Assembly (NCBI GenBank): GCA_963676655.2 | Contig: CAXXKX010000003.1 | Span: forward strand, 5,456,001 to 5,520,000 | Source: G963676655 sp963676655 | GTDB taxonomy: Bacteria; Verrucomicrobiota; Lentisphaeria; Victivallales; Victivallaceae | Length of the DNA stretch: 64,000 nucleotides | Reading direction: 5' to 3' | In this document: in pieces, positions 58,283 through 64,000 of the stretch | Layout of the letters: every line of letters starts with the position of its first letter | Numbering within the stretch: position 1 is the first letter of the stretch | Position numbers and translations under genes: made by a program | The notes under the pieces: generated by a model | What the model saw: only the letters and a program-made list of their open reading frames with translations | The model's database searches: none | What the model was told of the DNA's origin: nothing

Positions 58283-59053
58283 ATGGCTTTAAGTAAAATT
58301 GAATTAGGGTCAATTGTTGCTTTGGGAACCTCAATAATTGCCGGAGCATTCATTTTTGGTCAGGTATTTTCAAAGGTTGAAGTATTAGAATCTCGTTTAG
58401 CTCAATATGAGCGACAATCTCTTCCCGCCATCAAGAAAGAAATTGATACAAAACGAGAAGAGTTGCTAGCAGATATAAAAAAGGAAAGAAAGAATTTATT
58501 AGAGGATTTATCCAAATCTGGAGAAGTTCCTATTGGTAGTGTATTCCCTTTTATCGGGAAAGAATCAAATATACCCAAAGGTTATTTATTGTTAAATGGA
58601 CAAACAATTTCTAAAACTGATTTTCCAGAATTGTTTGGCTTGATTTCCTCTTTAATACCTTCCTCTTTGCATAGTGGTGGCAACTTTGTTCAACTGCCTA
58701 ATCTTAAAGGACGATTTCTTCGAGGTTGGGGTAAAAAGATCGATGGAGCAATAACTAAAGTTGGAGAATTTCAAAATTCTCAAGTTGGCGGTCATTCTCA
58801 TGATTATTCCAGAATTACATCTTTTTATGGACACAACTATTCTGGCGGAGAAATGGGATGGGCTAATGTTCCAAAATCAGGTGAAACTTTACGCCAGAGT
58901 GGTGAAGGAGGGGATGGCTCGAATAAATATCGGTCAGGTGTTCGCTCCGCAATTGAAAAGACTGAGCCAATGTCTAAAAAAATAGAAACAAGGCCGGAGA
59001 ATTTCACTATATTGTATATTGTAAAAGCTAAGGCTTCTAATAAGATAAATTGA
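58283..59053 (+). CDS. Membrane-anchored phage-tail-collar-domain protein
   Basis: A 256-residue protein. An N-terminal membrane helix (IELGSIVALGTSIIAGAFIF) is followed by a coiled coil (about 30-75) and a tail-collar domain: VPIGSVFPFIGKESNIPKGY, LLLNGQTISKTDFPELFG, NFVQLPNLKGRFLRGWG, then a His- and Gly-rich loop (GGHSHDYS). Collar domains occur on phage tail fibres and in bacterial MdpB-like proteins. The anchor and coiled coil suggest a surface or periplasmic fibre rather than a virion part. No other phage genes are near. GGAGGATGAG is a strong ribosome-binding site. It follows the SPASM gene by 94 bp and may complete a three-gene cassette. Confidence 0.85.
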   Translation: MALSKIELGSIVALGTSIIAGAFIFGQVFSKVEVLESRLAQYERQSLPAIKKEIDTKREELLADIKKERKNLLEDLSKSGEVPIGSVFPFIGKESNIPKGYLLLNGQTISKTDFPELFGLISSLIPSSLHSGGNFVQLPNLKGRFLRGWGKKIDGAITKVGEFQNSQVGGHSHDYSRITSFYGHNYSGGEMGWANVPKSGETLRQSGEGGDGSNKYRSGVRSAIEKTEPMSKKIETRPENFTILYIVKAKASNKIN

Positions 59054-59226
59054 CTTTGACAAATAAAGGAGCAGGGGGAAGCTGCGCGCCTTTTTTCGCT
59101 AATTATTTATGACGTTAGCGATAGCAAAGGAGTAATTACAATATGCAAACAGACAAGAAATTTTTTCATTAAATTTGCTTTATTCTCTTTCTTAGATGAA
59201 TCACAAATCTGTATTTTATAGGGATT

Positions 59227-60030
59227 TTAATATTGTTCAGCCTTCCATTGCCTCGGCGAAAGCCCGTTCATACGCTTGAAGAATTTGCTGAAACTGAAAA
59301 CATCCGGAAAGTCCATGGTATCTGCGATTTCACTGCTGTTGAGATCGGAATACTTCAGCAGTCGTCGGGCGAACCTGGACCGCTCCTCGTCTATCAGCTG
59401 TTTTACTGATACCCCGGCCGCGGCTTTGATCAGCATATTCAGATGAACACGGGAATAGCCCAGATCACGCGCAACGTCTTCGACTTTTACCGGTAAGCCC
59501 TGTCTGGAATTGACCAGATACCGCACTTTATCGGCAATCGTCTCATGGGGCTGTCGGGTAAAGGCCCAGGAGATGATCCCAGCCAGCAAATATTCGATCA
59601 GGATAATATCTCGGATATGTTCCGGTAACGTAAATTCACCCAGACCACGGCTGTGTTTGAGCATGATTGTCATTATCATCTGAAAGGCGGCACTGCCAGC
59701 GTCAGTGGCCTTGATCACGCAAGGGTTCGGGACGCTATCTTCTCCACATTCCATTTCAAATTTGAAGGACCAGTTACGATATCTTCCATCATAAAGATAA
59801 TAATGAATTGTTTCCGGCGGAATGACGATTAGATCTCCTGCTGATACTGAATTACTTTCATTTCCCATGCACATGGTTGCATGCCCCTCCTCGGCAATGT
59901 CCAGTTGCCAGAAACTGTGCTTGTGAGTTATGTCTTTTTCATCGCTGTCGACTTCTGAATGATTCCAATATTTTAAAAGAGCAATATTGGGTAGTTGTTT
60001 ATTGTTGAAAAACATGCCATTATCTTTCAT
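59227..60030 (-). CDS. AraC-family transcriptional regulator
   Basis: A 267-residue regulator. The N-terminal cupin-like sensor (HKHSFWQLDIAEEGHATMCM, GDLIVIPPETIHYYLY) precedes an AraC double HTH (EDVARDLGYSRVHLNMLIKA, and SSEIADTMDFPDVFSFSKFF with the closing FKRMNGLSPRQWK). It is divergent from a UroD-like gene at 60210, repeating the arrangement at 5.2-7.4 kb, and most likely controls the UroD, fucosidase and aldo/keto reductase genes. Ligand unknown. Confidence 0.92.
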   Translation of the reverse strand: MKDNGMFFNNKQLPNIALLKYWNHSEVDSDEKDITHKHSFWQLDIAEEGHATMCMGNESNSVSAGDLIVIPPETIHYYLYDGRYRNWSFKFEMECGEDSVPNPCVIKATDAGSAAFQMIMTIMLKHSRGLGEFTLPEHIRDIILIEYLLAGIISWAFTRQPHETIADKVRYLVNSRQGLPVKVEDVARDLGYSRVHLNMLIKAAAGVSVKQLIDEERSRFARRLLKYSDLNSSEIADTMDFPDVFSFSKFFKRMNGLSPRQWKAEQY

Positions 60031-60209
60031 TTTGACAAATTTTATTTTTTTTATCCATTCAAAACCGCTATGAAAACTATTATAATGTCTATCAAAAGAA
60101 TGTCAAGGTTCAATTTAAATCAGGATATGAAAATTGCCTGACGAAACAGAACCGGCAGTCGGAAAAAGTATGAATTGCAAACATTAACAAAGCAGGTAGT
60201 ATAAGCGTC

Positions 60210-61286
60210 ATGCGTCAGGATGTAATAGATGCGTTGTCAGGCCGGTATCCGGCTTCGACTCCGTCCAAGGAATCTCTTAATCACCCGGGAATAATCAGTC
60301 ATGTATCCGGTATGGATGCCTTTGATCATACTCCGGCTGCCTTCGAACTGGCCTGGCGTAAACTTGGAATAGATATTCATGTCGCGAAGCCGGAACACAA
60401 CGCTTCTCGCCCGGAAGTTCCAGGCGGTACCTGGGTAAAAGGCAATAAGCTTTACGCCGATATGGGGGTTTATCCTACGTCAATGCCGTTGGAATATTGC
60501 CCGGAAATCTCGAAGTCAGAGGATGACTGGGTGTTTAAGCATGATGCTTGTAGAGATGATTTCGATTTTTCCCAAAAACTTTCCGGCCTGAAAAGCGCCA
60601 ATGACCGTTTTCGTTCTGATTTTGGAAATCAGGCTGTTATGTATCATTTGTATTATACCACATTGTTCATGTGGCCAGTTGTCAAGTTTGACTGGGAACC
60701 ATTTATGCTGGCCGCGATTTCCCAACCTGAACTGTTTAACGAAACCTTATGGCAGCCGTGGGCCAGGATAAGCAGAAAGAATTTTGAAGTACTTGCGGCC
60801 ATGGGGGAGGATGTGGTTTTCTGTCATGACGATCTGACAATGTCAACAGGTCCGGTATTCCCGCCAGAGTTTTATGAAAAGTATATATTTTCGCAGTATG
60901 ATTATATTTTTGAACCGGTTGTCAAAGCCGGAAAGAAACTGGTTTTTGTCTGTGACGGCAATATGGATATCTTTTTAGAACGTTTGCTGGAGTTTCCGAT
61001 TGACGGAATAATGTTTGAAAATCCCGCTACTCCGTTCGAACGGGTTCTGGATACCTGGGGCAGGGCTGAACGTGGATTTATCGGTGGAATCGAGACGAAT
61101 ATATTAACCTGCGGCACCCCGGATGAGGTTCGGGAGCATACTAGATCAGTCATTGAAAAAGGCCGGGAATATCCCGGTTTCATCATCAGTTCCTGCGGCG
61201 GACTGCATGGTAATATTCCGATGGAAAATATGCTGGCGTATTTTGCCGCCAGGAATGCCATGGGAATTTCAGCTGAATTAGAATAA
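60210..61286 (+). CDS. Uroporphyrinogen decarboxylase-like (UroD superfamily) protein
   Basis: A 358-residue protein of the UroD/methyltransferase TIM-barrel family. Typical points are AAMGEDVVFCHDDLTMSTGP, KAGKKLVFVCDGNMDIF and FIISSCGGLHGNIPMENM. It differs strongly from the UroD-like gene at 6264 and lacks its HSCGS motif, having FVCDGN in the same place. Heme synthesis is unlikely given the setting with a fucosidase; a role in methyl-group or acidic-sugar chemistry is possible, but unproven. First gene of a unit with GH29 and AKR genes, divergent from an AraC regulator. Confidence 0.82.
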   Translation: MRQDVIDALSGRYPASTPSKESLNHPGIISHVSGMDAFDHTPAAFELAWRKLGIDIHVAKPEHNASRPEVPGGTWVKGNKLYADMGVYPTSMPLEYCPEISKSEDDWVFKHDACRDDFDFSQKLSGLKSANDRFRSDFGNQAVMYHLYYTTLFMWPVVKFDWEPFMLAAISQPELFNETLWQPWARISRKNFEVLAAMGEDVVFCHDDLTMSTGPVFPPEFYEKYIFSQYDYIFEPVVKAGKKLVFVCDGNMDIFLERLLEFPIDGIMFENPATPFERVLDTWGRAERGFIGGIETNILTCGTPDEVREHTRSVIEKGREYPGFIISSCGGLHGNIPMENMLAYFAARNAMGISAELE

Positions 61287-61394
61287 TTATAATAATTTAA
61301 CCAGGATGGAAAATGGTCTGATCATTAAACATGATATAAATGAAAAACTTTTACAGATAAAGAAATAAATGCATACATATGCAGCAATAAAACA

Positions 61395-62894
61395 ATGAAA
61401 GAACTAAAAATGCAAAGATACGATTCAGATGGTAAATTGACCGGAGAGGCGGTGGAAACGGAAACCAGGATGCAGGAGCAGTTTCAACTGTATCGCGGTG
61501 TTGATGATGATTACTGTCATGCCGGTGAAGATGCGGTGGAAAACTGGCTGGACATGAAATACGGCATCAGGATTCACTGGGGATTATACTCTATTCCAGG
61601 TTATTTTCGGGAATCGTGGGGTTTGACTCACCCTTATAGCCACAACCCGGTTATCCGGGAACAATATGAGACTATGGGTAAATGGTGGAATCCTGCAGGA
61701 TTCAACGCGAATGAATGGATGCAGCTTTTCGCTGACGGGGGGATGAAGTTTTTCACTTTCACTACTAAACATCACGACGGTTTTTCACTGTTTGATACTA
61801 AGACGAAAGTGCGGAAACGGCTGGTTCATACGGGGCCGGACGCCGGAAAGATCATCGACTGCGATCTGCATTACTCCATCATGGAGGGGCCGTTAGGTCG
61901 CGATGTCTGTGCGGAACTGGCTAACGCGGCCAGGGCGGTTGGCCTGAAGATCGGTTTCTATTTTTCCCATATTGACTGGTTCGACAGCGATTTCCGCTGC
62001 GACCGCTGGAATTATCAGTACGATAAAGCTTATACACGGAAAGATAATCCGGAAGCTTTTGCCCGGATGATCGCGCGTCACCGTCAGCAATTGCTCGAGA
62101 TATGCAGCAATTACGGAAAAATCGACCTGCTCTCGCTGGATATGGGATTTCCCGGTACTACTCCGGAGTTGGAAGAGAAACTGAAATCTATTCAAAACGT
62201 CCCGGAAGCCCAGGGCGTCGATAACGGCTTGCGCGAGGATATAATCGCCACTGTCAAGATGTTACGCCGTTTACAGCCTGAGATGATGATTCGTCGTCGG
62301 GGTATTGATCCATACGGCGATTACTTCACCCCGGAACGTGCCATTCCGGAGGATGACCAGGACCAGAAGCTGATGCCATGGAAGGTGATTTATCCAGGGG
62401 GTAAACACTTCTCTTTCCAGTGGGATGACACTTACAAACCGGCGTCATGGATTATCGAAAACCTGATCGATATTGTTGCGAAAGGCGGCAATATGCAGGT
62501 TGGCTATGGTCCCGGTCCGGATGGACGCTGGCCGGCCGAAACAGCGCGGCGTATTCTCGATGTCGGACACTGGCTGAAAACATACGGTGAAGGCATCTAC
62601 GCCACTCGTCCTTATCAGCCCTACAGGGAAGGCGAATATATCCGGTTCACCCGCACTAAAGACAACACGACCGTCTATGCCTTTGTCCTTAACTGGCTCA
62701 GCGGGATAAGGACACTGGAACTTAAATCGGTACGCGCGGCGGCCGGTTCAGCAATTACGGTTCCCGGGATGGATCATTGTTTCAAATATACCCAGGATGC
62801 AGACAGTTTGAAAATTGAAATTCCCGCGTGGTTCGAGCCAGCTGAAGATCACCCGGAATCCGGCGCTTTCGCCTTCAAGATTATTGTCAAATAA
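61395..62894 (+). CDS. GH29 alpha-L-fucosidase
   Basis: A 499-residue cytoplasmic glycosidase of the length expected of GH29. GIRIHWGLYSIPG, FFTFTTKHHDGFSLFDTKT and KIGFYFSHIDWFD are the classic fucosidase strands, and D249 in LLSLDMGFPG is the candidate nucleophile. The C-terminal beta domain is present (about 395-499, including YAFVLNWLSGI). No signal peptide is seen, so it acts on oligosaccharides inside the cell. It retains the fucosidase active-site His pair (KHHDGF). It lies between UroD-like and aldo/keto reductase genes; the start codon has no strong ribosome-binding site. Confidence 0.93.
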   Translation: MKELKMQRYDSDGKLTGEAVETETRMQEQFQLYRGVDDDYCHAGEDAVENWLDMKYGIRIHWGLYSIPGYFRESWGLTHPYSHNPVIREQYETMGKWWNPAGFNANEWMQLFADGGMKFFTFTTKHHDGFSLFDTKTKVRKRLVHTGPDAGKIIDCDLHYSIMEGPLGRDVCAELANAARAVGLKIGFYFSHIDWFDSDFRCDRWNYQYDKAYTRKDNPEAFARMIARHRQQLLEICSNYGKIDLLSLDMGFPGTTPELEEKLKSIQNVPEAQGVDNGLREDIIATVKMLRRLQPEMMIRRRGIDPYGDYFTPERAIPEDDQDQKLMPWKVIYPGGKHFSFQWDDTYKPASWIIENLIDIVAKGGNMQVGYGPGPDGRWPAETARRILDVGHWLKTYGEGIYATRPYQPYREGEYIRFTRTKDNTTVYAFVLNWLSGIRTLELKSVRAAAGSAITVPGMDHCFKYTQDADSLKIEIPAWFEPAEDHPESGAFAFKIIVK

Positions 62895-62905
62895 AAAGGA
62901 ATACC

Positions 62906-63985
62906 ATGTTAGTTATCGAACAAACACAAGACTTGATGCAGCGTTCATGCGGTAATTCAGGTCTGGAACTTTCCGTCCTCGGTCTTGGCTGCTGGGCTTT
63001 CGGAGGCGGTGAATACTGGGGCGGCAGCGATCAGAAGCAAGTCAATGCCGTGGTGACGCAGGCTCTGGAATCGGGGATTAATTATTTTGACACGGCCGAG
63101 GTCTATAATGAAGGACGCAGTGAACGCGCGCTGGGCCTGGCTCTTAAACCACTGCCGCGTGAAGCCGCGATCATCGGCAGCAAAATTTCTCCGTCGAACT
63201 GCTATCCGGGAAAAATAACCCGTCATTGTGAAGCTTCTCTAGCCAGATTGCAGACCGATTATCTGGATATTTACATGCTGCACTGGCCGCTCAATTCCGT
63301 TTCACTGCGACATTTTACCGATGATCGTGGCGTTATTGCCAACCCACCGGTTCTCATTGAGGTACTGGAGGAGTTTAAAGCCTTGAAACGGTCCGGTAAG
63401 ATACGCCATTTGGGGATCAGCAATTTTGGCTCGAAACGCCTTAATGAATTAGTTGTTGCGTCCGACGTTTCTCCGGTGGTGAACGAATTGCCTTATAATT
63501 TGCTGTCTCGGGCGATTGAATTCGATACTATTGCGGCATGCAGACGACAAAATTGCGGCATCATTGGCTATATGACCCTGATGCAGGGAGTGCTTGGCCC
63601 GTCTGCGACCAGTCTCGACGATCTGCCGCCGCAGTTGCGTCGGACCCGCCATTTCGACAGCCGCAAAAATTTGTTGGCTCGGCACGGCGGTAAAGGCGCG
63701 GAACCGATATTGCTGGAGACTTTGAACCAGCTGCACAAGCTGGCCCGGCAGGCGGGATGCTCTCTGCCGGAGCTGGCGATCCGTTGGGTCGTGGCCAAAC
63801 CCGAGATCACTTGCGCACTGGTCGGCGTGCGTAGTCCGGAGCGCCTGATTGCCAACGTCGACGCGGCCGCCAACCCGCTTTCACCAGACCTGATAAAGGA
63901 ACTGGACCGGATTACCGCGTTTCTGAAGCAGGCATTGGGGCCGGGCATAGATTACTATGAAAGTTCAATTAACGACCGAACATAA
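62906..63985 (+). CDS. Aldo/keto reductase
   Basis: A 359-residue aldo/keto reductase with the four catalytic residues in context: Asp in NYFDTAEVYN, Tyr in the same segment, Lys in IIGSKISPS, His in IYMLHWPLN. The C-terminal IRWVVAKPEITCALVGVRSP is the NADPH-binding part. In this setting it may oxidise or reduce a fucose-derived sugar, as fucose dehydrogenases of the AKR family do; this is inference. AAAGGAA lies upstream of the ATG, 11 bp after the fucosidase stop. Confidence 0.92.
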   Translation: MLVIEQTQDLMQRSCGNSGLELSVLGLGCWAFGGGEYWGGSDQKQVNAVVTQALESGINYFDTAEVYNEGRSERALGLALKPLPREAAIIGSKISPSNCYPGKITRHCEASLARLQTDYLDIYMLHWPLNSVSLRHFTDDRGVIANPPVLIEVLEEFKALKRSGKIRHLGISNFGSKRLNELVVASDVSPVVNELPYNLLSRAIEFDTIAACRRQNCGIIGYMTLMQGVLGPSATSLDDLPPQLRRTRHFDSRKNLLARHGGKGAEPILLETLNQLHKLARQAGCSLPELAIRWVVAKPEITCALVGVRSPERLIANVDAAANPLSPDLIKELDRITAFLKQALGPGIDYYESSINDRT

Positions 63986-63996
63986 TGAGGTGTATC

Positions 63997-64000
63997 ATGA
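63997..64000 (+). CDS. Start of a further gene, cut by the window end
   Basis: GAGGTGTATC precedes ATGA at the last four bases: a Shine-Dalgarno and start codon 11 bp after the aldo/keto reductase stop, so the fucosidase operon continues beyond the window. Nothing of the product can be seen. Confidence 0.5.

Noticed and set aside
1..64000. tRNA, rRNA, CRISPR arrays, complete insertion sequences, replication origin
   Set aside because: Looked for on both strands by eye; nothing convincing was found, though short or degenerate copies could be missed without a search tool.

Overview
The window looks like a chromosomal segment of a Lentisphaerota bacterium (Victivallales-like), with Planctomycetota/Verrucomicrobiota relatives as the alternative. 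Reasons seen in the sequence: three short pseudopilins with a nearly identical FTLIELLVVIAIIAILASM helix and an H-x9-DG C-terminal motif, a DWG-type Ser/Thr kinase, a secreted PQQ-like propeller protein, and many secreted and cytoplasmic glycan-active enzymes, each next to its own GntR, LacI or AraC regulator. No rRNA, tRNA, CRISPR array or intact insertion sequence was seen.

Layout. 0.2-6.1 kb: sensor kinase, thiol peroxidase plus redoxin pair, NtrC-type regulator, AraC regulator. 6.2-10.4 kb: UroD-like protein, heparinase-like enzyme, and a 45-codon remnant of an [FeFe]-hydrogenase C-terminus. 10.5-13.2 kb: two ion-homeostasis units, each behind a riboswitch. A fluoride riboswitch precedes a 27-codon small ORF, crcB and a DUF190 gene; a c-di-AMP (ydaO-type) riboswitch precedes a KtrB/TrkH potassium transporter. 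13.4-20.9 kb: GntR-LacI hybrid regulator, pseudopilin and a giant GH42-like secreted protein. 21-24 kb: CMD/cupin protein and Fe-alcohol dehydrogenase, divergent from an AdhR/NmlR-like MerR regulator. 24-30.7 kb: an operon of a P1B-type metal ATPase, three SPFH (HflK/HflC-like) proteins and a small lipoprotein with a possible metal site. 31-34.3 kb: His/Cys-rich small protein, two flavodoxin-fold proteins, a metallophosphoesterase. 34.4-38.2 kb: receptor-type Ser/Thr kinase and PQQ propeller, divergent from near-identical MerR-type promoters that match the alcohol dehydrogenase promoter. 38.2-52 kb: two more regulator/pseudopilin/glycosidase modules separated by hairpin-rich intergenic repeats and a decayed duplicate of the propeller gene. 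52.7-55.4 kb: LacI regulator with its operator, and an ABC-F ATPase preceded by a probable ribosome-stalling attenuator. 56.2-59.1 kb: a compositionally different cassette of a Cys-repeat protein with a Cys-rich tail, a radical SAM/SPASM enzyme and a membrane-anchored tail-collar protein. 59.2-64 kb: AraC regulator divergent from a UroD-like protein, a GH29 alpha-L-fucosidase and an aldo/keto reductase.

How it fits together. Most of the window serves glycan use, organised as small self-regulated modules in which a pseudopilin gene sits directly beside a glycosidase gene. The strongest candidates for undescribed biology are the 56.3-59.1 kb cassette (possibly a new RiPP or peptide-modification system), the metal ATPase/SPFH operon, the MerR-type promoter set linking an aldehyde-type stress response to a Ser/Thr kinase, the ABC-F attenuator, and the small ORF inside the fluoride operon.
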